A DNA stretch of 30,595 nt from CAZGOM01 sp964542875 (GTDB lineage Bacteria > Planctomycetota > Phycisphaerae > Phycisphaerales > Phycisphaeraceae), in the NCBI GenBank assembly GCA_964542875.1, contig CAZIWA010000064.1, forward strand, positions 1 to 30,595. Direction: 5' to 3'. The position numbers and the translations under genes are program-made. The notes below the pieces were generated by a model, which had not been told where the DNA came from, ran no database searches, and saw only the letters and a list, made by a program, of their open reading frames with translations. How positions within the stretch are numbered: position 1 is the stretch's first letter; each line of letters opens with the position of its first letter. Below are positions 22,431-30,119 of this stretch, in pieces.

Positions 22431-23492
22431 TCAGGTGAGGATGGAGAGATCCATGTTCTGGGTCTGGAAAGGGAGATTCCAGGTGCCGAGGATGGGGGTA
22501 CCTTCGGTGATGGCCTGATGAAGCCGGGTGAGACCGAAGCCCGCGAGCTCATAGATGGAACGGAGAATGGCGGGGTGCTGGGTGAGCTTGTGCTCGGCGA
22601 TGGTTTCGTTGCTGCCGGAGACGACGAAGGTTTTGGGATCGATCTTGACGCCTTGCGCCCGCACGGTGCGCAGGAAGAGCGCGGCGGGCGGGGCGGAAGG
22701 GGTGATGTAAGCAGTGGGACGGGATTTGGCCTTGACGACCTCACGGGCGACCTGATCGCTGGTGCCGGAACCGGAGCCGATGAAGATGTGGTCTTTGTTG
22801 ATGGGCAGACCGGCATCCAAAAGCGCGAGACGGTAGCCATCAAACCAGCCAGCGTTGAACATGTGCTGAGGGAGCAACTCCGCGACGAAACCGATGCGCT
22901 TGTGACCTTGCGCGATGAGATAACGGGTGGCGAGCTGGCCCATGAGCCGGGTGTCGAACTTCACGGCGCGGTTTAAGTGAGGAGGGAGGAGGACAGGGTC
23001 GGTGTAAAAAGGCCCGAGGGTGACGAAGGGGAAGTTTTGCTGGTGAAGCGCCTCCAGCACGGGGCGCTGGGTCCAGCCTGAGACTAAAAGGCCGTCGACG
23101 CTGGTGATGAAGTTAAGGGTGCGCTCCAGAACGCGCTGGGTGTTTTGGATGTCGTTGATGACATGGACTTCGACCCGGTCGGCCCGGCTTTGCGCCGCCT
23201 GGCTTACGCCGTCAAGCAGGGTTTGAATGTAGGGGTTGTCATGAATGTGAAGTACGAGCAGGCCGTATCGACGTGAGGCGTTGGCCTGGCCGGCGTTGGG
23301 CCGGATGTGGGGCCCGACGTAACCCATGGAAGCGCAGATGCGCTTGACCTTCTCCCGGGTCTGGACGGCGATTTCCGGGTGGTCGCGCAGGGCCATGGAG
23401 GCGGTGGCGGGGGAGACGTTGGCCGCTTTGGCGACGTCGGCAAGGCGGACGCGTTTTGAACCGGCAGGTTTATTGATTTTCAGAGATGTCAT
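22431..23492 (-). CDS. LacI-family transcriptional regulator
   Basis: A 353-residue regulator. The helix-turn-helix and hinge cover about residues 14-70 (VRLADVAKAANVSPATASMAL, then a GYVGPHIRPNAGQ hinge region). A periplasmic-binding-protein-like effector domain follows (YGLLVLHIHDNPYIQTLLDGV; LLVSGWTQRP; RYLIAQGHKRIGFV; FDGYRLALLDAGL; TYNE-like site replaced by SGSNETIAEH). Its ligand is presumably a sugar or sugar acid. It is divergent from the Gfo/Idh/MocA gene across 116 bp, so it probably controls that gene. An AACCGGTT site at 20868-20875 may be another target. The 14-residue extension before the DNA-binding domain is normal for planctomycete members. No Shine-Dalgarno site is seen. 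Confidence 0.9.
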   Translation of the reverse strand: MTSLKINKPAGSKRVRLADVAKAANVSPATASMALRDHPEIAVQTREKVKRICASMGYVGPHIRPNAGQANASRRYGLLVLHIHDNPYIQTLLDGVSQAAQSRADRVEVHVINDIQNTQRVLERTLNFITSVDGLLVSGWTQRPVLEALHQQNFPFVTLGPFYTDPVLLPPHLNRAVKFDTRLMGQLATRYLIAQGHKRIGFVAELLPQHMFNAGWFDGYRLALLDAGLPINKDHIFIGSGSGTSDQVAREVVKAKSRPTAYITPSAPPAALFLRTVRAQGVKIDPKTFVVSGSNETIAEHKLTQHPAILRSIYELAGFGLTRLHQAITEGTPILGTWNLPFQTQNMDLSILT

Positions 23493-23570
23493 GGGAGGAC
23501 CCAGGGTGAAGACAGTGTAATCTTATAACTTCAGGGAGTTTGAAATATTCAGAAACGGAGGCGTGCGGCA

Positions 23571-23591
23571 GGGTGGTAATCTTTATCACCC
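23571..23591. promoter_or_regulatory. Inverted repeat before the Gfo/Idh gene, candidate operator
   Basis: GGGTGGTAA (23571-23579) and TTATCACCC (23583-23591) form arms matching at 8 of 9 positions around TCT. It ends 8 bp before the AGGAG ribosome site. It may be an operator for the divergent LacI regulator or an mRNA hairpin. A close variant lies in the promoter at 15109-15123. Confidence 0.5.
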
Positions 23592-23608
23592 GATACAGGA
23601 GCGCACGG

Positions 23609-24607
23609 ATGAACGAAGGCAAGGACGTAAAGTGGCTGGTGGTGGGGACGAGCGACATTGTGAAAAAGCGTGCGCTGCCGGCATTGCTGGCGGTGGACCG
23701 GAGCCGGGTGGCGGGGATCGTGGGTGGGCTGGAGCGTGCGCAGGCGCTGGCGCAGCAGCACGGCATTCCTGACGCCTATGACGATCTGGATAAGGCGCTG
23801 AAGGAAACCGATGCCAATGCGGTGTACATCGGGACCGCGGTATACCGGCATAAGCCAGAGGCGCTGAAGGCGCTGGCTGCGGGCAAGCACATCCTGATTG
23901 AAAAGCCGCTTGGCTTAAACGGGGATGACGCCCAGGCGATCGCCGATGCGGCCAAGGCATCGGGATTGATCGCGGGATGTGCGTATTACCGGCGGTTTTT
24001 CCCGCGGTATGAACTGGCGAGGCAGATGATCAAGGATGGGGTGTTTGGGACAATCACCGGAGTGAGGATTCATGTGTCTTCATGGTTTAACCCCGAAGCG
24101 GGGGACCCGAAGATCTGGCGGACCAAGAAGGCACTGGCCGGCGGGGGCAATTCCGTGGACATGGGGTGCCACATGCTGGACCTGCTGGTGCATCTGCTGG
24201 GTGCGCCCGTGAGCGTGCAGGCGATGACAGGGAATCTGGTGCAGGGGTATGAAGTGGATGACTCTGCTGCTGCGGTCATGCGGCTGCCGGGCGGCGCGCC
24301 GGTGCTGGCAGACTTTCACTGGAACACGCAGGCCGGCGGGCATGAGTTTGAGATCATCGGCAGCCAGGCGCGGCTGAGGCTGGTGCCCGCTGACACCGGC
24401 CCGGTGGTGAAGACGGTTGGGCGCGAGACGCAGACGCTGACCATGCCCAACCATGCCAACGTTCACGTGCCGCTGGTGCAGGATTTTGTACACAGCGTGC
24501 TGGCGGGGCGGCAGCCTTACGTCCCGCTGGATGGGGCCGTGAAAGTGAATCGAGTGATCGATGCGATTTACCGGTCGAGTGCGAGCGGGAAGGCGGAGTT
24601 GGTGTGA
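23609..24607 (+). CDS. Gfo/Idh/MocA-family NAD(P)-dependent oxidoreductase
   Basis: A 332-residue protein. The Rossmann fold covers about residues 1-120 (VKWLVVGTSDIVKKRALPAL, with a VGTSDI glycine loop variant); the family signature EKP is in HILIEKPLGL. The C-terminal substrate domain contains GGGNSVDMGCHMLDLLVHLLG, where Asp and His are the expected catalytic pair. Substrates are sugars, inositols or sugar acids; none can be fixed. The frame is open from 23540, but AGGAG seven bases before the ATG at 23609 sets the start and removes a 23-residue tail unlike the family. Its control by the divergent LacI gene is likely. It converges with the sulfatase gene, with 51 bp between stops. Confidence 0.9.
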   Translation: MNEGKDVKWLVVGTSDIVKKRALPALLAVDRSRVAGIVGGLERAQALAQQHGIPDAYDDLDKALKETDANAVYIGTAVYRHKPEALKALAAGKHILIEKPLGLNGDDAQAIADAAKASGLIAGCAYYRRFFPRYELARQMIKDGVFGTITGVRIHVSSWFNPEAGDPKIWRTKKALAGGGNSVDMGCHMLDLLVHLLGAPVSVQAMTGNLVQGYEVDDSAAAVMRLPGGAPVLADFHWNTQAGGHEFEIIGSQARLRLVPADTGPVVKTVGRETQTLTMPNHANVHVPLVQDFVHSVLAGRQPYVPLDGAVKVNRVIDAIYRSSASGKAELV

Positions 24608-24658
24608 GGTTTTGCCGGGGCTGCTTGCTGCGCCCCCTGACGGGTAAAGAATGCGCTT

Positions 24659-26158
24659 TCAATTGGTTTTCTGGGGTGCTGCGGAAGGCTTGTTGCTGGA
24701 GTTCCAGCGGGGCTTTTCGAGTGTCGCATTCCAGTTTTCGATCGAGGTTTGCAGCCGCTGAACGATTTCCGGGTGCTTATCGGCAACATTGTTGGATTCA
24801 GAGATGTCGTTGGTGAGGTCGTAGAGCTCCACTCTGCCGTCTTCGAAACGGATGGTCTTCCATTGCGAATCACGTGCGGCAAAGCGGTTTTGCACGCGCC
24901 AGAACAGGTGGTCGTGCGGAGGGGTGGCGTCTTGTCCCTGGATCAGAGGAAGGATGTTTTTGCCGTCGAGAGGCTTATCGCCTGCGTGCTTGATGCCTGC
25001 TGCGGCGAGGGCGGTGGGGAGGATGTCCAGCGAGACGACAGGGGTGTCGATCACTTTGTCGGCCGGAAGGTGGCCGGCCCAACTGACGAAGAAGGGGACG
25101 CGGAAGCCGCCTTCGTAGAAGGTGTTTTTTCGGCCGCGGAGGGGGAGATTGGTTGAGTAGTTTGACCCGCCGGAGCCGCCGGCTTTGGGGCCACCGTTGT
25201 CAATGCTTGGGCCGCCATTGTCGGAGAGGAAAAAGATCAGTGTGTCATTTTCGATTCCCTTTTCGCGCAGTTTTGCGACCACTGCGCCTACGGCGTCGTC
25301 CATTGCGCTAAGGAGGGCGGCGTAGTCTTTTCGGCCTGGAGGGAGATTGGGAAAGCGGGAGTCGTACTTTTCCGTCGAGGAGAACGGCACGTGTACGGCA
25401 TTGAAGGGCAAGTACAGAAAGAATGGTTTGCCCGCTGCGGTCTGACGGTCGATGAAGTTCACGCTTTCCTGCGCAAAGGCCTCGGTGAGATAGCGTGGTT
25501 CGACAATGCGTGTTTTCTGACGGTAAATCGGGAAACGGCGGCCGTCGGTGAGCGTCTTGGGGAGCTGGCCTTTACTGGTTCCTTCCCGGCTGACGGAGAT
25601 GGCGCCGGCGGTGCGCCAGGTTTTGGCGTTGGCTTCGAGGTCGTCATAGGGAATGTAATCATTTGCGCCGGCCAGGAAGCCGAAGAATTCATCGAATCCA
25701 CGATCGTTGGGCTGGAAGCCTTCGCCCTCGCCAAGGTGCCACTTTCCGAATGCCGCGGTGGCATAGCCGGCGGCCTTGAAGGAATCGGCAATTGTCTTCT
25801 CGCTGCGTTCAAGCCCGTAGTTGGGGATCTGCGCAATCGAGCCATTTTCGTCAAAGCCGTAGCGCTGCTGGTATCGGCCGGTGAGCAGGGCGGCGCGGGT
25901 GGGCGCGCATACGGGGCAGGTTACATAGCCGGAGGTGAACCTTGTGCTTTTGCGGGCGAGCTGGTCGATGTTGGGGGTGGGGATGTCTTTGCCGCCTTGG
26001 ATTCCCAGGTCGGAGTATCCCAGGTCGTCGGCCAGGATGATCACCACATTGGGTGGTTTGACGCTTGAAGGCTCAGCGGCTGCCGCTTGCTGTGCGAAAG
26101 ACGCCAGTGTGGCGCCAAGGATGATCGCGCTGATGAGTGCTTTGAGGGTGAAGTGCAT
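24659..26158 (-). CDS. Secreted family S1 sulfatase
   Basis: A 499-residue enzyme with a signal peptide (MHFTLKALISAIILGATLASF, cleavage near residue 28). Sulfatase hallmarks are NVVIILADDLGYSDLG (metal-binding Asp pair), CAPTRAALLTGR (84-95; Cys84 would be oxidised to formylglycine), FGKWHLGE, a DNGG metal motif (FFLSDNGGPS) and LPLRGRKNTFYEGGFRVP. The active site is complete, so hydrolysis of a sulfate ester on a glycan is expected outside the cytoplasm; the substrate is unknown. A formylglycine-generating enzyme must be supplied in trans; none is here. The protein is a close paralogue of the next one. No Shine-Dalgarno site precedes the ATG, and the 173-bp gap to the paralogue carries a hairpin repeat. 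Confidence 0.93.
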   Translation of the reverse strand: MHFTLKALISAIILGATLASFAQQAAAAEPSSVKPPNVVIILADDLGYSDLGIQGGKDIPTPNIDQLARKSTRFTSGYVTCPVCAPTRAALLTGRYQQRYGFDENGSIAQIPNYGLERSEKTIADSFKAAGYATAAFGKWHLGEGEGFQPNDRGFDEFFGFLAGANDYIPYDDLEANAKTWRTAGAISVSREGTSKGQLPKTLTDGRRFPIYRQKTRIVEPRYLTEAFAQESVNFIDRQTAAGKPFFLYLPFNAVHVPFSSTEKYDSRFPNLPPGRKDYAALLSAMDDAVGAVVAKLREKGIENDTLIFFLSDNGGPSIDNGGPKAGGSGGSNYSTNLPLRGRKNTFYEGGFRVPFFVSWAGHLPADKVIDTPVVSLDILPTALAAAGIKHAGDKPLDGKNILPLIQGQDATPPHDHLFWRVQNRFAARDSQWKTIRFEDGRVELYDLTNDISESNNVADKHPEIVQRLQTSIENWNATLEKPRWNSSNKPSAAPQKTN

Positions 26159-26277
26159 TCGTGTTTTCTTTGTATTGGTGAGCGGTCTACGCCTGGCCGT
26201 AAAGAAGCCGGGGTTTGGCCTTCCGCGAAGAGGGAGGGGCGAGCCGGTTTGTTGAAGGCGTTTGCCAGCGGCTCTCG

Positions 26278-26310
26278 CCTGCCCCCTCTCTTAAAGGGAG
26301 AGGGGGCAGG
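26278..26310. repeat. Long CCTGCCCCCTCTC hairpin repeat between sulfatase genes
   Basis: The arms 26278-26290 and 26298-26310 are perfectly complementary over 13 bp around TTAAAGG. It is the best-paired member of the CCCTCTC/GAGAGGG family in the window. It lacks a T-run but would form a very stable hairpin in the sulfatase transcript. Confidence 0.75.
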
Positions 26311-26331
26311 AACGGACGGAGCATTGATGGA

Positions 26332-27828
26332 TTAGAGGCGGTCCCCGGGCTTGAACTCTCTGCCCACGGGAGCGGGTTGTGGGAATTCTTTGCCGTCGGG
26401 GCCGGTGACAGTCCGGATCCAGCGGGGTTTTTCGTTGCCGTTGTTCCACTCATCGATGCTCTTTGAGAGACGGGCGACGATTTCGGGGTGGTCTTTGGCG
26501 ACGTTGGTGGTTTCGGAGATATCGCTGGTGAGATTGAAGAGCTGGGGTTCCTTGCCCTGGATTTTGATCAATTTCCATTGTGAATCACGGGCAGCGAAGT
26601 GAGCGTGGTAGCGCCAGAAAAGCAGGTCATGGGGCGCCTGGGCGCTTTCGCCGCGGGCCAGGGGGAGGAGGTTTTTTCCGTCCAGGGGCTTTGCGCCTGC
26701 TGGTTTCACATTGGCCGCGGCCAGGGCGGTGGGGACGATATCCAGAGAGATGACGGGTTGATCCAACGTTTTGCCCGCGGGGATGTGGCCCTTCCACTGG
26801 ACGAAGAAGGGGACGCGTATGCCGCCTTCAAAGAAGGTGCCTTTTCGGCCGCGAAGCGGGGTGTTGAGGGAGTAGTTTCCGCCGCCGGGCAAATTGCTGG
26901 TGGGGCCGCCGTTGTCGGAGAGGAAGAAGATGATGGTGTTTTCTTCGAGGTTTTTCTCGCGGAGTTTGCGGAGGATGGTGCCGACGCCATCGTCCAAAGC
27001 GCTGACCATGGCGGCGTGCGCCTTGGGGCCAAACTCTTTGATGTCGGGAAAACGCGCGAGGTATTTGTCGGTGGCTTCCAGCGGGACATGGATGGCGTTG
27101 AAGGGTACGTAGAGCAGGAAAGGCTTACCGGCGTTGGCCTGGCGCTCAATGAAAGAGGCGCCTTCGCGTGCGAAGGCGTCGGTGAGGTATTCGGGCTCGC
27201 TGACGATTTCCTGCTGCCTGAGGATTGCCTCGCGCCTGCCGTTGATGAAACGCTTGGTGGGGCCAGACTTGAGGCTGCTGTCCCAGGCCTTTGAATCGTC
27301 GGTGTCATCGGAGTGATAGAGGAAGCTGTTGGCGCCGCCAAGGAAGCCGAGGAATTCGTCAAAGCCGCGGTTGTTTGGATGGAACGCGGGGTCTTCGCCC
27401 AGGTGCCATTTTCCGAATGCAGCAGTGGCGTAGCCTGCGGCCTTGAATGAATCGGCGATGGTTTTTTCTGAGACTTCCAGGCCGAATTGGACGTCTTTGG
27501 CGCCGGCGTGATCATCGAAGCCGAAGCGCTGCTGATACCTGCCGGTGATCAAGCCGGCGCGGGTGGGTGCGCAGATGGGGCAGGAGGCATAGCCCGCCGA
27601 AAAGCGAGCGCCGTTTTGGGCGATGCTGTCGATGTTGGGCGTGGGAACCTCTTTGGAGCCCTGGATTCCCAGGTCTGCATATCCCAGGTCGTCGGCAAGA
27701 ATGATGATCACGTTGGGCGGCTTAACGCCCGGGGTTTCGGCCGCCAGCGCCTGGCGGGCGAAGGGGAGCAGCCCAGCGCCGATGGCGAGTGCGCCCAGCA
27801 ATGCTTTGTAGCTCTTACGGAAGTTCAT
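26332..27828 (-). CDS. Secreted family S1 sulfatase, paralogue
   Basis: A 498-residue enzyme with a signal peptide (KALLGALAIGAGLLPFARQALA, cut near residue 30). It has NVIIILADDLGYADLG, CAPTRAGLITGR (86-97, Cys86 as formylglycine precursor), FGKWHLGE, FFLSDNGGPT and TPLRGRKGTFFEGGIRVP. It is collinear with the sulfatase at 24659-26158 and similar throughout, so the pair arose by tandem duplication; differences are concentrated in the middle third (residues 190-240) and the C-terminus, where specificity may differ. AAAAAGGA before its ATG overlaps the stop of the ankyrin gene, suggesting coupled translation. It is likely transcribed with the upstream prepilin-like and ankyrin genes. Confidence 0.93.
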   Translation of the reverse strand: MNFRKSYKALLGALAIGAGLLPFARQALAAETPGVKPPNVIIILADDLGYADLGIQGSKEVPTPNIDSIAQNGARFSAGYASCPICAPTRAGLITGRYQQRFGFDDHAGAKDVQFGLEVSEKTIADSFKAAGYATAAFGKWHLGEDPAFHPNNRGFDEFLGFLGGANSFLYHSDDTDDSKAWDSSLKSGPTKRFINGRREAILRQQEIVSEPEYLTDAFAREGASFIERQANAGKPFLLYVPFNAIHVPLEATDKYLARFPDIKEFGPKAHAAMVSALDDGVGTILRKLREKNLEENTIIFFLSDNGGPTSNLPGGGNYSLNTPLRGRKGTFFEGGIRVPFFVQWKGHIPAGKTLDQPVISLDIVPTALAAANVKPAGAKPLDGKNLLPLARGESAQAPHDLLFWRYHAHFAARDSQWKLIKIQGKEPQLFNLTSDISETTNVAKDHPEIVARLSKSIDEWNNGNEKPRWIRTVTGPDGKEFPQPAPVGREFKPGDRL

Positions 27829-27839
27829 CTGAGTCCTTT

Positions 27840-28529
27840 TTAATGGTTGGGCGTCAATGCGCCGGCGAGTTCATTGGGGCGGGAAAGCGCTTGCTTGATC
27901 AATTCAGCGGCGCGAGTGTTTTTTGTTTCGTTGGCCAAATCCAGGGGTGTCTGACCCGTTGCATTTTTCGTCTCCAGGATGCTTCGGGGAACTTTGCTCA
28001 AGAATGCCGAGACCATCGGTTCTTGCGCTTGCCGCTCCGCGATGACCCAGTGGATCAGCGGCTGACCGGTGGGCATTTTGACGGCGGCGTCGGCTCCGGC
28101 CTCAAGCAGGGCCGCGATGGATTCGGACGGGTCCCAATCCCGAATCAGGACCGCATACCCCAGCGGCGTGTATCCCTGCCGGTTTTTTATTTCCGTGACC
28201 GCGCCTGCATCCAGCAGGGTCTTGAGCACGTTGGGTTTTATGTGCGTGATGACGGATTTGTGCAGCGGCGTGTTGCCGTCGGGGTCCAGCGCGTTACGGC
28301 TGGATGGGCTGGCCGCTGCCAGGCGCACTGCCTCCACGTCGTTGCTGGCCACTGAACGGAAGATCGGCTTGATGACGATGGCCTGCGAGGAACTGTTTTG
28401 ATAGTTCCAAAGCAGTGTGGCAGATCCGATAAGCGTTGCGATGGCCAGCCCGACCTTGATGCGGGCCTGTTTGTCCACCTGCTTGGTTTGCACCTTTTGC
28501 TTATCACGTTTAATGGCGCTTCTGGACAC
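27840..28529 (-). CDS. Membrane-anchored ankyrin-repeat protein
   Basis: A 229-residue protein starting at GTG (AAGGGAAAATATC upstream). It has a basic N-terminus, one transmembrane helix at about residues 24-43 (IKVGLAIATLIGSATLLWNY) and about four ankyrin repeats from residue 57 on, with typical DGNTPLHKSV, LLDAGAVTEIKNRQGYTPLGYAV, LLEAGADAAVKMPTGQPLIHWVI and NATGQTPLDLA. By charge the repeats lie outside the cytoplasm. Ankyrin repeats bind proteins; the partner is unknown, perhaps the exported sulfatases or the pseudopilin beside it. Its stop lies 11 bp before the sulfatase start. It follows the prepilin-like gene by 53 bp. Confidence 0.85.
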   Translation of the reverse strand: MSRSAIKRDKQKVQTKQVDKQARIKVGLAIATLIGSATLLWNYQNSSSQAIVIKPIFRSVASNDVEAVRLAAASPSSRNALDPDGNTPLHKSVITHIKPNVLKTLLDAGAVTEIKNRQGYTPLGYAVLIRDWDPSESIAALLEAGADAAVKMPTGQPLIHWVIAERQAQEPMVSAFLSKVPRSILETKNATGQTPLDLANETKNTRAAELIKQALSRPNELAGALTPNH

Positions 28530-28582
28530 GATATTTTCCCTTAAAGGTGTGGAGACTTCGGCTCCGGCGGGTCGTGGGCGAG

Positions 28583-29383
28583 TTACTCGGTGCCGGTCCA
28601 GAAGCGGTAGAACTCAAAGGTGGTCAGAGCGGGGTTGTTGACGTCGGCGACCAGGCGGGTGCCGCCGGGCAGGGGGATGTTTTCATAGTTCACGGGGCTG
28701 GCGTGGCCGTCGAAGAAAACGACATTGATCCGATTGTTGTGCCGAACCAGGGCGCGCTGGAGGGCGAGCCATTGATCGTTCCAGTCCGCCTGCCAGGCCG
28801 CACCTGCGGAGTAGGAGGTTGGGGTGAGGCCGGTGCCTGCCCATGGCATGTTGTCATCCATGACGGTCGCGGTCTGGCTGGGGTAGTTCAGGTTCGTGAT
28901 TTTCTTGTATTTGTCCGGCCCGCCGTGCTTGGTGGTGCTGTTGCTTCCGCGGGTGTAGGTCAATTGGGCGGCCATGCCGTAGGAGATATCACTGGCTGTG
29001 ACCTGGTCCCAGTTGAGCGTTGCCGCGGGGCATTCAAAGACGGTTTTTTTCAGGTAGGCGTAAGTGTTGTCAACGCCGGTGGGGTCGGGCGTCGTATCGT
29101 AAATACGGGGGTAGAGAGCGACGCGGTGCCATAGATCCCTGGGGGCGGTATTGCCGGGCTGGCCGGGCAGGTTGCCCGCAGCCTTGGGCCACCAGCCCTT
29201 GTAGTCCGTTGCGTAGACCGCCAGGGCCTGGCCAATGGACTTGAGATTGGTGGCGCAAGTCAGGTCCCGGGCTGACTGCCGAGCTTTGCCCAGCGAGGGC
29301 AGCAGGATGCTGATGAGCAGTGCGATGATCGAGATGACCACCAGCAGTTCTATAAGCGTAAAACCGTTGCGACGTGGGTTCAT
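28583..29383 (-). CDS. Prepilin-like protein with pilin leader and DG motif
   Basis: A 266-residue protein with a six-residue leader (MNPRRNG), cleavage before FTLIELLVVIS, and a helix to about residue 29. The soluble domain begins with the usual ATNLKSIGQALAVYATDYKGWWP block and ends in a late DG motif (NNRINVVFFDGHASPVNYENI). AAGGA eight bases before the ATG sets the start. It is the first gene of a four-gene run (prepilin-like, ankyrin, sulfatase, sulfatase). The soluble domain may display on a pseudopilus or help secrete the sulfatases; this is inferred only from its position and the family name, as the family has no proven role. Confidence 0.9.
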   Translation of the reverse strand: MNPRRNGFTLIELLVVISIIALLISILLPSLGKARQSARDLTCATNLKSIGQALAVYATDYKGWWPKAAGNLPGQPGNTAPRDLWHRVALYPRIYDTTPDPTGVDNTYAYLKKTVFECPAATLNWDQVTASDISYGMAAQLTYTRGSNSTTKHGGPDKYKKITNLNYPSQTATVMDDNMPWAGTGLTPTSYSAGAAWQADWNDQWLALQRALVRHNNRINVVFFDGHASPVNYENIPLPGGTRLVADVNNPALTTFEFYRFWTGTE

Positions 29384-29741
29384 GACGGGGTTCCTTGTGG
29401 TTCAGGCCGAGGGATAACACATCGGCGTTGAGCCAATGGCAGGGGTAAGGGAGGATTGAAGGGCTAAAGGCTGGGGTGGATCAGCTCTTTACACGCTGGG
29501 GGGACAGATGATTTTTTGCGATTCGGTGAGCATGGGTTTTTGCTGCAAAGCAGGAGTCAAAACAATGACGATTGAACAGGTCGTATATTAAACGAACGAA
29601 GGTGCGTCACAAGAGGCTTAAGCGCCAATCTTGGATTGGTTCAGCGGGCGTTGATTGGTGGAAACGGCTTTTGAGGGGAAATGAACAGACCCCGCTTGTG
29701 GCGGGGTCTGCTTGGATGGACAGTTGTAGAAGCTGAACCGA
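29384..29741. other. Intergenic region upstream of the prepilin-sulfatase operon
   Basis: No gene is supported in these 358 bases. They hold a small hairpin GCCGA/TCGGC (29407-29411 and 29422-29426) in the operon leader, AT-rich stretches around 29510-29592 that may contain the operon promoter (no well-spaced boxes found), and the terminator of the lipoprotein gene at the right end. Confidence 0.5.
29686..29710 (-). terminator. Terminator-like hairpin after the small lipoprotein gene
   Basis: CAGACCCCGC (29686-29695) and GCGGGGTCTG (29701-29710) form a perfect 10-bp stem with a TTGTG loop, 31 bp after the lipoprotein stop. The following minus-strand sequence (TTCATTTCCCC) is only moderately T-rich. 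Confidence 0.65.
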
Positions 29742-30008
29742 TTACCGGATGGGGTACTTGGTCATGCGCATCGGGCGATCGAAGAACATGATCGCGTCGA
29801 TGTCGTCCCAGATCTGGCGTTCGGTGGTGTCGATGGCCCGGGCAGTCCGGTTGTTGAGTTGTTCGCGGTTGAGGGCGACGGATTCCAGATCGGGGCTGGC
29901 ATCAGCCCGGACGGAGGCCGCAGTGATCTCGTCTGAAGAGCACCCGACGGACATGAAACCAATCGCCATGACGCCGGAGGCCAGAACCAGATTGCTCAAC
30001 TTAACCAT
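29742..30008 (-). CDS. Small probable lipoprotein of unknown function
   Basis: An 88-residue protein with a leader helix (LVLASGVMAIGFMSVGC) and Cys23 after VG, consistent with a lipoprotein signal although the -3 residue is Ser rather than Leu. The mature part is short and charged (NREQLNNRTARAIDTTERQIWDDIDAIMFF), probably helical, with a basic end. I recognise no family. AAAGGATTCGGGC before the ATG supports the start. It has its own promoter and terminator, so it is a single-gene unit. Confidence 0.75.
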   Translation of the reverse strand: MVKLSNLVLASGVMAIGFMSVGCSSDEITAASVRADASPDLESVALNREQLNNRTARAIDTTERQIWDDIDAIMFFDRPMRMTKYPIR

Positions 30009-30041
30009 GCCCGAATCCTTTCAAGGTTTGTCGCTGACCAC

Positions 30042-30070
30042 ATCATGTACAGGGCGCGTTGGAATGTCAA
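30042..30070 (-). promoter_or_regulatory. Promoter candidate of the small lipoprotein gene
   Basis: On the minus strand TTGACA (30065-30070) and CATGAT (30042-30047) are spaced by 17 bp. The start would lie near 30035, about 27 nt before the ATG. The -35 box is perfect and the -10 matches 4 of 6. Confidence 0.5.
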
Positions 30071-30119
30071 ACGCATCTGTAGATGGGGACAAAAGTTCCA
30101 CAACAGGGGAGAATGTTCG

